Assembly (NCBI GenBank): GCA_051453625.1
Contig: JBOZIK010000001.1
Span: forward strand, 87,550,932 to 87,614,931
Reading direction: 5' to 3'
DNA: 64,000 bases
Origin: Welwitschia mirabilis
Lineage: Eukaryota; Gnetophyta; Gnetopsida; Welwitschiales
The translations under genes and the position numbers were made by a program. The stretch's first letter is position 1. Each line of letters begins with the position of its first letter. The notes under the pieces were generated by a model, which was not told the origin of the DNA, did not search any database, and saw nothing but the letters and a program-made list of their open reading frames with translations. This document shows positions 1 to 11,269 of the stretch, piece after piece.

Positions 1-1163
1 AGTTTCTTGAAGATTTTGATTTGCTAAAATTGTTTATTGAAAAATGTTTATCATGTTCTCTATATTAGCATTTGTTCTTCTAAGTTCATCCATAAGGTTT
101 GTGAGTTGATCATTTGGATGTTGAAAGTTTGATGATCCTGATGGGGAATTAGTTTCTAAAAGGTTGAGAATTATTTTGGAAATGAGTGTTTAATCTTGGT
201 TGTACCTGATTTTAGTTTTAGAACTTTTGAGAGGTTTGGTTGAAAGTATAAACTTCTTCCCATATTCTATCTTTGTAAGTTGGTAAAAGAGGATAGTTTT
301 TAGTGATATGATAATTATTTTCAGATAAGTTACAAGTTTGTATAATAGTTCTTTTAGTTGTAGTTTTAGCACCTAAGATCATTTCTACATATTTTTCCAA
401 GGTTATTGTAAAATCTTTTATGGGATTATTTAACCTCTTTTAAGTCTTTGAGGAGTTGGCATAATGTTTGATTTTATTTAGGTGTTGACTAGATTTGACT
501 AAACTTTACAAGTTATTCTAATTTTGTCCAAGCATCTTTTAATGTAAGGTTCATAAGGTTTTCACCACTAAAAAAATCTACAAGTTATTTTGTATGGGGA
601 TTTAATCCACTATAAAAATGGTCTAGTTGTTCTACTCTTGAAAAGGCATCTACTGGATTAGAGTGGACTACTATAGAGAAATGTTTATAAGTAGAGGCAT
701 AATCTTTATTTGGTTTTTATTGAAAGTTTATTACCTCTGTTTTTTATTTTTCTCATAGTTTCTTCATTCACAAAACTTTTTACATAGGTTTCTTAGACTT
801 GATCCCATGTTTTTAATCCTTTGTGGGATATAATTTTTATCCAAAGTTTTGCCCTATTCTTTAATGTCATAGGAAAGATTATCATATATGTTCTATCCAT
901 TATTTTTTCCTTCCCATTTCCTGATGTAAGGATACTTTGTTAAATATCTCTAATGTATTGAAAGGGATCCTCATCATCTTCTTCACTAAAATTTGGATAG
1001 GCATGAAAATTTTTAAGCTTGACATCATCTCCTGGGGATAGGTCAATAGGTGTTTGAATTTCTCTATTCTTATTTGCTAATAATTCCCTTAGGGTAAGGT
1101 TTACATTAGGGGTAGAAGATCTTATGACTTATTTTTTTTTACGAAAGATACTTAATATCATAA
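1..1163 (-). pseudogene. Ty3/gypsy gag fragment (left-edge element, 'copy 1')
   Basis: Reading leftwards on the minus strand, conceptual translation gives the plant gypsy Gag (Retrotrans_gag) layout. An N-terminal LRELLANKNREIQTP-like stretch lies at about 1035-1115. HAYPNFSEEDDEDPFQYI follows at about 955-1010 and FPMTLKNRAKLW at about 846-890. FYSGLNPHTK lies at about 592-625 and a GENLMNLTLKDAW stretch at about 530-585. The C-terminal QLTNLMDELRRTNANIENM sits near 40-115 and resembles the coiled segment after the Gag core in Athila/Tat-like elements. Several in-frame stops sit where Gln is expected (CAA to TAA). Protease and the rest of pol would lie beyond base 1. Gag would form the virus-like particle of the element. 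Family assignment is from motif pattern; the frame is certainly dead. Confidence 0.8.
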
Positions 1164-1850
1164 ATTAATCCTCTCCTTCTATGTAGTTTTTATTAAGAAA
1201 ATCTAAACTAGAAAAATAAATTTGAAAGAAGGTTTGAGTGCACCTAAAGACTGCTTTTTTGATATGTTTTCTATATTCACTAGTCCTTCTTTGATGTTAT
1301 TTTCTATCAGTAGCTTTTCTCTCAGATAATTCTTCTATATGATCACCATATCACAGCATCTTGCAAAAAACAAATAATAGAAAAATAGATAAAAAATAAT
1401 AGATCATCGTCCTATCTATCATGGGGATGACAAAAAGGATGAGACAAATAGAAATCAGAAAGACAAAAATAGAATAGAAACTAAAATAAAAAGCAATGAA
1501 TATATAAAATAGGAATGTCATCCTCCTAGTCATCCGAACATCATAATAGATGATAAAAAACTAATTTATTTAGAAAAATACCAATCCAAAAATAAACCCA
1601 AAAGTAAAAAATAATAAACTATCATCCTTCTTATCATGGAAATGACAGAGGAGATGACCACTCTTTTTTTTATAGAAAAATAAAACCAAAAAAAAAAAAC
1701 AAAAAAAAAAAAAAAACTAAAAAGCTACACATACAGAACCAACATCTCCTAATATAATATAATGCTACATAGCTAAATAACTGAACATAGCTCTGATATA
1801 CTCATCCAAATGACGATAATCCTTATGCTCCTTAATAGCCTTCCTCGACA
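1164..1850 (-). other. 5' leader of the left-edge gypsy element
   Basis: Non-coding, A-rich sequence between the gag start and the 5' LTR. It has A-runs at about 1688-1716 and two copies of the family dyad (1404-1431 and 1621-1659). The stretch at 1800-1850 aligns by eye with 56500-56570, the corresponding leader of the right-hand element. An open frame of 60 codons here has no protein-like composition and is ignored. Confidence 0.5.
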
Positions 1851-1854
1851 ATAT

Positions 1855-2887
1855 TCAGAGAGATCTTATCATTTATAGCCAAAATAGATGGCTTACATAA
1901 TATGTCATACTAGTATGAGTGGGAGTAGACATGAAATTTCTTATCTCATTGAAGTATTTGAGATTAAACTTAGGTTTCTTTATAAAATAATACTATAAAC
2001 CAAAAATAAAGAATAATGCAAGGAAATAAAGATATAATGTAAAATGTAATATGCAATCTAAACTAATATGCAATAAAAAAATAACCCTAACTCTACTTAC
2101 TTTCAGCATTAATAAAGGCTATCCTTGATGATTTATATCATCCAAGAAATTATTACCAGATCAAGAGCAATCATAAACCATAAGGGTAATTAGAAAAGAT
2201 GCAAACATGAAAAGAAAACTAAGCTTTATATTAAAAGAGTAACATCTAGGTTATAAAACATCCAGTCCTTAATGGAGAATACATAGCCCTCCATCAAGTA
2301 CATATCTTTCTACAATGCTTAAGGTGAATCTCTCATCCTTTGACCTCTTATCATGAGGATTTCCAGTGCAATAAAGATGAGAAGAAAAATCAAGGAGGAA
2401 TTATTTATAATAAAATACAGCAAAAAAAGAGAAATAGTAGGTGCAGATAGGTGCACTTATTTACAACTCAAAAACTGATGACATGGTCAAGGAAATCTGT
2501 CAGAGTTAGTTACATATCAGTGTCTTCTAGGTTATCATCCAAAATATAGTAGGAATAATAGTATATTATAAAATATTCTCAAAATGATAACTCAGCAGTC
2601 CACATTAGTAGTCATCGTCCTGTCTATTATGGGAATAACAGAGGGGACAACGGTCTTCTTTGAACATTTCTTTGAATAGAACTTTAACATTTTTGTCATG
2701 AATCCTTCTTCAAACCTCTGTGCATCAAAAAGTTTCTTTAATACATTAAACCTAAATAAGAATCACACTTTTCAAAAATTTCCTTTTGTATCCCCAAAAT
2801 CCTCAGAATTGCACCTAAACCTATATATAATTCTTATAAAACAATTCATAAAATACCATTAAATAATCATAAATTAGTAGCATAATA
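1855..2887 (-). repeat. Diverged 5' LTR of the left-edge gypsy element
   Basis: The block aligns by eye, with many substitutions and indels, to the LTRs at 49674-51003, 56576-57907 and 58612-59946. The clearest matches are at 2240-2400 (ACATCC...AATGGA...CTCTTATC region) and at 2730-2887 (CCTCAGAATTGCACCTAAACC). The right end matches the shared LTR terminus (GCATAATA here, CACAATA and ACAACA elsewhere). One family dyad is at 2611-2651. The left end is uncertain by about 50 bases, and the copy is shorter than the 1.33 kb of its relatives. Confidence 0.55.
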
Positions 2888-3654
2888 GTATATCCCAAAA
2901 AAATTTATAAAATATTTTAGTTTTAATACATTGAGTATTATGTAGTAAATATAATCCTTGGAATATATTATTATAATGAAACAGAAAGATTTAATCATAT
3001 ATAAGTTATACTTTTCTTGAAAAATTTTATTAAGAATCTGGAAATATTCATTAATGTCTTTACCTTGAGCATACATTAAATGTTAATTCATGAATATCTT
3101 TTATTAAGTTATTACTCAATAAATATGAAGTTTGACAATTTATGCTTATGCATCATTGCAATCCTTCCTCGAAAATTTATAGTTTAATTATGAGCATTAA
3201 ATTTGGACATTATTTCTTTAAATACTGTTATAAATAAATATGTTAATTGAATTTAAAATTAGGAGTCCTCACATGATAAAATTTTTATTAAAATATTTGA
3301 TTATTTTATAATTAATGCATATAATAAATGGAAGGATGAGGACTTAACCCTTTGCTAAATAGGTAACGTTGAAAAATTTCAAGTTAGAAATATGTGCCTT
3401 GTAATACCTAGTCCTATGGATGAGTAGAGACTTACACATTTATAGACATAAACTTGTTACCTACAGGATATGGGCATACAGGTTCTAGAAGAGGCATAAA
3501 AACCTTAGGTGTAGAGACTTTTGGTTGGCATTTTCATCAAGCAAATTCAGGCTCTCTTAGTTAACACAACATAGGGCCTTAAAAATGCTATGAATTAAAG
3601 CTTTACTAAGATATAGTAGAGGATATCCACATTTAAGAGGAAAGTTTAGCATAC
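2888..3654. other. Unassigned AT-rich stretch
   Basis: No coding signal recognised. A 69-codon open frame on the minus strand (2867-3076) is low-complexity Ile/Tyr/Lys and looks like chance. An 8 bp inverted pair AGTCCTCA/TGAGGACT lies at 3264-3271 and 3337-3344, weak evidence for a small foldback. Confidence 0.4.
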
Positions 3655-3867
3655 TAAGAAGTAGCTATTTGATGTCGATCATTTCCTATTATGTATGAAG
3701 CATGATATGATAGTTGACATCTTAGAGGCGGTCAAAGCATGGGAAGATAAGAATATGCATTCTATTTTGATAACCCTTGACCATTTGTTTCCTATAGATC
3801 CTAAGCATTCTCTATCTTCTCCACTTGCACCTAATCCTACTACACATCAAGAATTTATTTTGGTATG
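3655..3867 (+). pseudogene. Orphan open stretch, probably transposon-derived
   Basis: From about 3660 to the stop at 3865 one plus-strand frame reads as a plausible soluble protein: LFDVDHFLLCMKHDMIVD, then a helix-like segment ILEAVKAWEDKNMHSILITL, then a Pro/Ser-rich tail. Codon and residue use is more protein-like than in neighbouring chance frames. No initiator Met is in place, the frame is closed upstream by a stop at about 3661-3663, and I do not recognise a family. It may be the tail of a gag or of an accessory frame of a gypsy element. Confidence 0.3.
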
Positions 3868-5739
3868 ATGAGTGGAGTGATTTATTATATTATTTTATGT
3901 ATCTTTCCTTCATGGATTATACTTGAGAACTGACGATTTTATATAGATATCATTTTCTCAATATCATTATTGTATTCACTTTTATCTTTAAGATTATTTC
4001 ACATCATTTATATATTATTGAGACATTGTATGATGATGATTTATTATGTTACACATGATTATTTTTCATGATATGCTATACATTTGAGTGGGGAGCTCTT
4101 AATTTTGTTAAGTATTAAGCTTTATATTTTTGAAAAATTTTTGCATGCTTCTACTTTATAAGAATAATATTTGAGTTTATCATCCACTTCATCATCGAGA
4201 TGATAATCAAAACAATAGTATAACCACTTACTCTACATAGGTAAAACATTTAGTTATCTATTTTTAACATTTCTATTCTGCATTCTAAGATTATTTTTGA
4301 GTTTATTTTATAGTTCCCTAGTTGATTTATTTTTAGTTAATTTGACTTATAATGATGTTTGTTTGCATGGTTTTGTCAGGTACTAATAAAACTAAGTGGG
4401 GGCTACGTTGCACTACTAACTTGTATGTATTTCATAGGGTATTTTGGGTAGTTTTTTAAGATAATATAAAAGTTTATGCTAAGTTTTGATGATAATAGAG
4501 ATTTAAGACAAATATCATGAAAAGATGCAATCTTTATTACATTTTACAAAATTTGAGAAAAATTGTAATACTTTTTATTTGAAACAGTAATCCTATAATC
4601 AAAGAGGTTAATCTAACACAATAAATATCTTTATAAATCCCATTTATTACCTTATCATCTAAATAATAATATGGATGACAAAAGAACTCATTTTGATTAG
4701 AATGCTTACTAGACTAATTTTGGTAGCTGATGTGGATCCTGTTGGATGTGGCATTATCTCTTGTAATGTCTGAACAATTAGTAAGATGATATCTAAATAT
4801 AACACTTCATCAAACTTCATCAAACTTTTACCATGTATCATGCATCTTCTTCCATATCCTTTGGGATTTTACCGTGTTTATTAGTATTTGCTATTTTTTG
4901 AGTTTTCATTTGTAATAAATAACTTCTTCATCCTCAACTTCAACTTTATCTTCTTTGGCACTAGTAATTCTCATGAGAAGAGATTAAAGAGGAGGAGATC
5001 CATCGTTATATTTGTAGAGACATGTCTTCCTTCGTGTTAGGATGTGTATACTTCACTGAGGTGTCATGGCTTTGTAACATAAATGTTGATTTAAATATAA
5101 TTAAAACTCTATTTTTCTTTTTATATCTTTTGTTATGTGCATCTCCCTTATGGTTTATATCACTTATGATTCTATGATAACTTCATCTATGATATAGATC
5201 ATAAGGACAATCTTTATTGAGGTTGATACTAGTATCTTAGGTGCATTTTATTTTAGTTCCTAGATTACCTTGCATTATTTTCATATTCTATTTGATGCAC
5301 CTAATAGCTTAGGTTGGTCTTGATCTAGTGATGGATTTTCACAAGTAACCTAGATTATATAAGATTTATCTTCATGATAGGTTGATTTGATAATTTAATA
5401 GATGTTGCATTTAGATTAGCTTTGCATCTATTTTCATAGTGTATTTATTTGCATTTTTACTTTTCATTATTATTTTTTCCTACTTAGAAGGTGCATGAGT
5501 ATTTTGTTTTAAATCAATTTTCTTTCTTCTTTCCTATGCCTTTAATAGAGTTATGACATTTGGGTTCACTTCCATTTATATTAATGTGGTGTGTTTATGC
5601 ATATATTTTTGATTAACAAGATTTAAATAAGGATGTAATATGACATTAAATATGCATCACAATATTTTTCTTATGTTTTATGATTTGGGAATAAACCTCT
5701 AATAGTAGATTGCACTAACTCTTTATTAAATTCAAAATG
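3868..5739. other. Unassigned, probably decayed LTR sequence
   Basis: No gene recognised. A polypurine stretch AAGTGGGGG at 4394-4402 resembles the tract that precedes a 3' LTR in plant gypsy elements, but no matching LTR pair was found. A 60-codon minus-strand frame at 4659-4841 has no recognisable features. The right part should contain the leader and perhaps the 5' LTR of the gypsy element whose gag begins near 5740, but I could not place its ends. Confidence 0.3.
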
Positions 5740-7261
5740 AATAGAAACCATAAAGACTAATCACCAGAGAGATTTGAACAAATCCATAATGGCTCTAGGA
5801 GTAATTGTCATCCAAATCAACCTAGACTTATCTTAAAACATTATCTTCAACTTTAACGTTTAGGTATACCTTCTTGTATTGTTTAATCTTTATATGATAA
5901 AATAATATATTTTATACTAGCTTTCATCTAAATTCTTCTACACTTACATGGTTTAAAATTATAACATTCATACTTACATCTCAAAGAGTTTGAGTGTGTT
6001 CTTTTCATAGTTTCTCAAAATCTAGATACATTTATTGGACTTAATATGATCTTATTTTCTTTGTCTCTCAAAGAGAAGGTAAAACCTTAACTTTGCACAT
6101 TAAGACCTACTTTCATAATCACATGGACTAAATTTAATTAAACATTTATTAAGAATTTTTTCCCTAGTTCTAAGACTAATGTCATTAGAAAGGAAATTAT
6201 AAAATTTTAACAAAAGTATAATGAAACCATCTCCTACAGCTTAGATAGATTTAAGAACCTACTTATGAAATGTCCACAACATGGTTTTGAGTAAGGAAGA
6301 GCTATAAGTCTCTTTTATGAAGTACTTTCATCCAATAATTAGGAACATGTATAAATAATGTTTAGGGAATATTTTTAAGATCTTGCAATTGATAGAGCTT
6401 GGAACTACCTTTAGATCATATCTAAGAGTTCTTAGAATTAGGAGAAATCTAATAATTCAATAAGATCACAATAGCCTATTAGATCTATTAGTATCTTAAA
6501 ACTCTCTAAAAACATTAAGGATAACCATAAGTTAGATGAGGTTTCTAAGAAAATTAAAACACTTGGTACTAACCTTAAGCCCATAAACCCAACTATTCAT
6601 TGAAAATATTTATTAAGTAGGTACTGAAAAAACCTTAGATTCCTCATCCATTTCTATATTCTAAGGAGTACTAAATGAATAGGTCAATGCTATAGAACAA
6701 TAATGGCATAAACAAAGAGCCAATAACCTCTACTGCAATACCTATAAATCTAGATGAATAAACCACTTAAATGTTTGATGAAAATAACATAACCCTATCA
6801 AAACCTTAACTAGTTAACCTAGGGCTTTAAATCCTCCTCCAACTTTTAACCCTTTAAAAATCACACATCAACTAACAATTTAATAAACAAACCTCTTCCA
6901 CATTATAGAAGTTAGAATAAGAAATTCATTAACTAAGTCAAGCCACAATCCATATCCTTATATCCCTTGATCGATGTGAGAATGAAAAGATTCTAGCTAT
7001 TGATAAGCCTAATCATAATAGTTGTAAGTTGATAAAGGATATCCAAATTAAGAAAACCAAGGTTATAAACTTAAGAGGTGGGAAGAAAATCAATAAACAA
7101 TCATAATAAAAAGAATCCCAAGAAGAAGAAGTACAACAACATAAGCCTAAGGGTAAGAAAAAGGTATAGGAGAAACATGAAAATTTACACTGAATTCATA
7201 CCCTTTTTTCAATAAATTGAAAACAATCACTTGGCTAAGAAACAATAATAAGTATTATAAA
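5740..7261 (+). pseudogene. Athila-like Ty3/gypsy gag (left part of interrupted element)
   Basis: Plus-strand translation, with several stops and frame changes, shows the Athila-type Gag order. A PSCIV motif comes near 5870, then a LHGL...SYLHLKEFE stretch (about 5955-5995) and MILFSLSLKEKVK (about 6038-6075). The FIKNFFPSSKTNVIRKEI core (about 6145-6200) is followed by RFKNLLMKCPQHGFE (about 6250-6290) and ISLFYEVLSSNN (about 6307-6343). The 3' part turns Lys-rich near 7080-7170. Stops again stand mostly for Gln or Trp. The frame is interrupted at 7261 by a copia element and continues at 13771 with the protease region. This is Gag of an element distinct from the minus-strand families in the window. 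The N-terminus is not sharply defined. Confidence 0.75.
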
Positions 7262-8822
7262 TATCGGTAAATCTAGTTTTAATAATTTCACTTATCAAAC
7301 ATTTTATGTTATTATGTAGATAGGTTAAGAACATCAAACATCGATAGGCCTCAGATCATGATGGATCTTCAAAGATAATATCTCATAAAAAGGATTAGAC
7401 ACTAAATAATTAAATTAGTTATTTAAAGATGTTTGAAAAATTGAAGAGGTTTATTGTAAAGATGTATAGGAAATTATATAATCTTAGATGTACTAGAATT
7501 CAAGTCATAGATTTGAAACAACTATTTCATTAAAATAACTATGCTAAAAGTTAGACCTGATAAAGATGCAGACATCTATAAGTTTAAAGACATCTATACT
7601 AAGCTAAATAGGTAATAGATTGAATTTTGCTTTTAACTACTATCTTATTTTTTTAATGAGTTATTAACTTGTACCTCATAGATTCATGATCATGAAGGCT
7701 CAAGGATTATACAGAGTAAGTTTCATTAAAATATGTGCAAGTTGACTAAAGACATCTATAAGATGAATACATCTGACTACTAGTAGATGTCTACAAAAGG
7801 AAGGACATCTCAAACCAAAGTTCACATTAGATAAAAATAAAGTTATAGGCCTAATACCTAAATATTTTCTATCTATTTCATAGTAGTTACAAGGTTAAAC
7901 TGCTATCTTTCAAGCTTAAATCGCTAATATTCTTTGATTGTATAAATCCTTGATATTAGAAAATAAATTAAAATTCTTAGAACTTCAATTAATACTCAGA
8001 TTTTAAAACTTGATAAATAATGAATAGATTAAGAACAAAAGAATTAATGAGTAAAAGGAACCTCTTATGAAGCATCAAAGAGATCATTTGTAATAGAGAT
8101 TGCATTACTTATGAGATCTTAGATCTTCATTACTACGTTCTTCATTTACACTTATGATAACAATGATAACATCAAGGATCTTAAATTTTTAATCAAAGAC
8201 AAATATTCAGGCTTGCTATTGTACTATGCTTTTTGGTTTACATTATGAGCTATCTTATTATTGAATATTGTTATAATTCCATTATTAAATCAATCTCTTC
8301 ATAAGGTAATCCTTATACAAGTGTCCATTTGAGATAGTGCTTGTAAGCATATGTTTATTATAAGATTATTAGTAAGATAAAAAATCATTTCTTCCCTGCA
8401 GTAGAAAGTGTAACACCTTGTGAGAAGACTCTCACTATTGTAAGGTTTATAGTGCACATATGAAAACCACTATTTTCTTATAGGAAAGAGTGTGCTATCT
8501 TATAAGGAAACTCTCATTATTGTAAGTTTCATGGTGTGCCTATGAAAATCACTATTCCCTTGCAAGTGAGAGAGGAATGCCATGTGAGAAGACTCTTATT
8601 TATTGTAAGATTAGTAATATTCTAGAAAACCACTATCTTCTTATAGATCAAGAATATCTAGAGGTTTGATTAGAAGCTACCCTCTATATGTGGACAAACC
8701 GAGGTTGGGGAACTATGTTATCTTAGTAAGGTATCTTTATTATGAATTTTCATTCTTTTGTTACGTTAAATTTTATTTAATAAAACTCATTCACTCCTAT
8801 TCTTTAATTTTAATGATCCTCA
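7262..8822 (+). repeat. 5' LTR of the nested copia element
   Basis: About 1.56 kb. The last 260 bases (8557-8822) align well with 13500-13770, the end of the 3' LTR: shared TTGTAAGATT, AACCACTAT, AAGAATATCTA, TTATCTTAGTAAGGT and AAACTCATTCA blocks. Short AGACATCT-like motifs recur at 7577-7603 and 7747-7812, as they do at 12894-12920 in the 3' part. The inner region is too diverged to align base by base by eye. Confidence 0.65.
8394..8637 (+). repeat. Three tandem ~81 bp units inside the 5' LTR
   Basis: Units at 8394-8474, 8475-8556 and 8557-8637 share the order: CCTTGCA-like start, GTGAGAAGACTCTCA-like centre, TTGTAAG, then AAAACCACTATT end. Identity between units is roughly three quarters by eye. 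The 3' LTR of the same element shows one clear unit (about 13509-13588) with part of a second upstream. Confidence 0.8.
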
Positions 8823-8840
8823 AGTGGTACTAATACTGGT
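8823..8840 (+). other. Primer-binding site, initiator tRNA-Met type (degraded)
   Basis: Immediately after the LTR end CTCA comes AGTGGTACTAATACTGGTAC. Copia elements usually carry TGGTATCAGAGC here, complementary to the 3' end of initiator tRNA-Met. The first six bases agree and the rest is altered. Position, rather than sequence, carries the call. Confidence 0.5.
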
Positions 8841-8869
8841 ACTCATAAAAAGGAGTAGCTTCCTTGAGT

Positions 8870-9640
8870 GAACAATAGAAGGGATGCCATCTATTAGACC
8901 TCTACTCTTCGATGGAAGAAACTATACCTATTAGAAGATAAGGATGTGGATGTTTTACAATATTATAAGTTTTATATTTGAGAAAACAAATATGAAGGAT
9001 ACATAAAAACTAGAACAAGGATAAAAACATCTAATAAAGAAGCTTATCCTACTCTTATGGCCATTACACATGTCCAAGAGTAATATAATGAATTAAACAA
9101 TAAGGATAACATAGGTTTGAATCTTTAAGAAAGATACAAACTAATTTTTAAAGAGTTTATTAAACTCAAAAGAGGTATGTGTTAAGATGAAGAAGTTACT
9201 TCATACTTATGAAGAATCTTATGAATAATAAAAAAATATTAGTGATAAATTATCTTTAAAAAACTTAGCTCTTAAAGCTAAGGTTAGTAGGCTAACCTAT
9301 GATTTAGGGAACATAAGATAGGAACTTTTAGATTTAAAGAAAATCATCAAAAGTCTTATGTAAGAAAAGGATACTTTAAATATAATGCTTAGGCAACATA
9401 GGAATTCAAGTGACAAGAGTGGCTGGGATATAACAAAGCCACAACTAGCAGTTTAGCTTCCTTATTTGAAAAGTGAAACTATAAGCCAAGGTATAAACAT
9501 TTAAGGTATAAAAATAATATTATCTATTAATATTATCATAATAGAGGTTATTATCATTACAAATGGGAAATGAAATTTATAATCAACTAGTGTACTAATA
9601 TTTCCAAAAGGGCAAGTAGAATCATATAACATTCTGTAGA
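8870..9640 (+). pseudogene. Copia gag (SIRE-like)
   Basis: Starts near 8882 with the typical N-terminal motif IRPLLFDGRNYTY followed by a stop in place of the conserved Trp (TGG to TAG). A Lys/Leu-rich coiled-coil segment lies at about 9240-9400 (LALKAKVSRLTYDL and relatives). It is followed by the RNSSDKSG motif seen before the zinc knuckle in SIRE-like Gag. The knuckle (about 9530-9580) is ruined: where CX2CX4HX4C is expected the frame reads ...YHNRGYYHYKW, with Cys and His largely turned to Tyr. The length fits a long SIRE-type Gag. At least six stops and shifts. Confidence 0.7.
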
Positions 9641-9714
9641 GGAAACATCAAGAAAAATATAAGTATCAAAATTAAAACTAGCTCTATTGGCTCAAATAGC
9701 ACTTAGAGAAGTGA

Positions 9715-10770
9715 ATAACTACACATGACACGTTGATAATGGATGCTTAGTACACATGACTAAAGATAAATCTAGCTTCACCAACTTCATGGAATATGAT
9801 ACAAGAGTTGTAACTTTTGGAGATAATGTAGGAATACTAATGAAACGTATTGGTACATTAAAGGATTAAATCTATCAAAGATAAAAAATGTATTTTTTGT
9901 AGAAGTTTTCCAACATAATCGTTTAAGTGTAAGTCAACTTTGTAATGCAAATTTTTCTGTTACATTTACAAAAGATGATTTTATTGTTAGAGAGAAAAAT
10001 TTAGCCTAATTTCTATTTGTTGGTAATTAAATGTTTATATTACCACTTTAAAAGTATTACTAATAATGGAACCAAGTATTTGCTTAGTAAAACAAATAAA
10101 GTAAAGTTATGACATAAAAAACTTAGTCACATGAACAAAGATCTTCTTAAAATATTATCAATAAAGTAAATGGTAAGATAATTTATGAAGTTTAAAAGCA
10201 TTGATAATTAAATTTGTAAAGCTTATCAGAAAGGAAAGTAGATAAAGGTAGAATTGGGTAAGAAAAATATTATCTCTATTAAACGTTCATTAGATCTACT
10301 AGATTTAGATATTATTGGCCTTTCATCTACAAAAAGCTTTTGCAAGAAAAGATATTATTTGACAATTATAGATGATTTTTCTCATTTTACATGGGTAGCC
10401 TTTTATGCACATAAATATGATGGTTTTAATTATTTTTCTAATTTGTTCATCTGGTTACAAAATAAAAATGGAAATAAGATTAAAACCCTAAGAAGTAATA
10501 ATGGCATCAAATTCAAAAATGCAAAATTTAGAGAATTTTATGAATAGTTTAGAATTTTACATCAATTCTCTACTTTAAGAACGCCCCAAAAAAATGGAGT
10601 AGCTAAAAGAAAGAATAGGGTCCTTAATGAAATGATTAGGAAAATGATGCATAATAAAAGGTACCATATCATTTTGGGGCAAAAATAATTAATACAGCAT
10701 ATTATGTTTTCAATAGACTTTAGATAAGAAAATTCACCTCTAAGACTTCATATAGGTCATGATCAAGAAG
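9715..10770 (+). pseudogene. Copia protease and integrase
   Basis: The aspartic protease motif DSG appears as D-N-G at 9735-9743, followed by HMTKDKSSFTNF-like residues. The integrase zinc-binding region reads HKKLSHMNKD near 10110, with CKAYQKGK near 10215; the second Cys has become Tyr. The catalytic core starts LLDLDIIGLSSTKS (about 10290-10332). The second catalytic Asp lies in RSNNGIKFKN (about 10494-10523) and has become Asn. The catalytic Glu of the VVERKN motif has become Lys in VAKRKN (about 10600-10618). An open stretch at 10254-10547 is simply the least damaged part. Each change at an active residue fits G-to-A. The enzyme would have cut the polyprotein and inserted the element. 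Confidence 0.85.
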
Positions 10771-11269
10771 AAAGCTTTCTATTAATTACTTTTACATATT
10801 TAGATCAAAATGATTTATTTTAAATGAAAAGGATAAATTTAGAGAGTTGATTCTATAGTTGATTAAAGAATTTTCTTGGAAATTTTATGATTAGTAAGGC
10901 TTATAGGGTGTAAAATAATAAAATTCATGTAATTGAGAAAACTATAAATGTAAAAATAAATGATATTGAGTTAACTCCTATGAATGTGAAAGATGATTGT
11001 AGTTCTATGTAAGTTATTTAAGCCTTTAGGAATTTTCAAGTTCAATTAGACAGTAAGGAAGAAATAGAAAAAACAGAAATGGAAGATCCATCAACCAAGA
11101 TTAGACTAAAGAAAAGTTACTCTTTTAGCAAGATTATAAGAAGTCCGTGTGGAGGTATTCAAATTAGAATTCATTCTAGAGAATTTTATGGTTATGTAAC
11201 TTATATTTATCAAGTTAGACCAAAAAATTTCAAATAAGCTAAAAATGATGAAAATTGGATGGTTGTTAT
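10771..11269 (+). other. Integrase C-terminus / spacer of copia pol, unreadable
   Basis: Lies between recognisable integrase and reverse transcriptase. Fragments such as a KFRELI-like stretch near 10838-10860 fit the integrase C-terminal region, but stops and indels prevent a domain call. Confidence 0.4.

Noticed and set aside
190-400. Two overlapping 60-codon frames at the left edge
   Set aside because: They are pieces or shadows of the decayed gypsy gag at 1-1163, not separate genes.
1351-1533. 60-codon hydrophobic frame on the minus strand, resembling a membrane peptide
   Set aside because: Ile/Phe/Leu-rich because the DNA is AT-rich; it lies in the non-coding leader of a retrotransposon and includes a copy of the family dyad.
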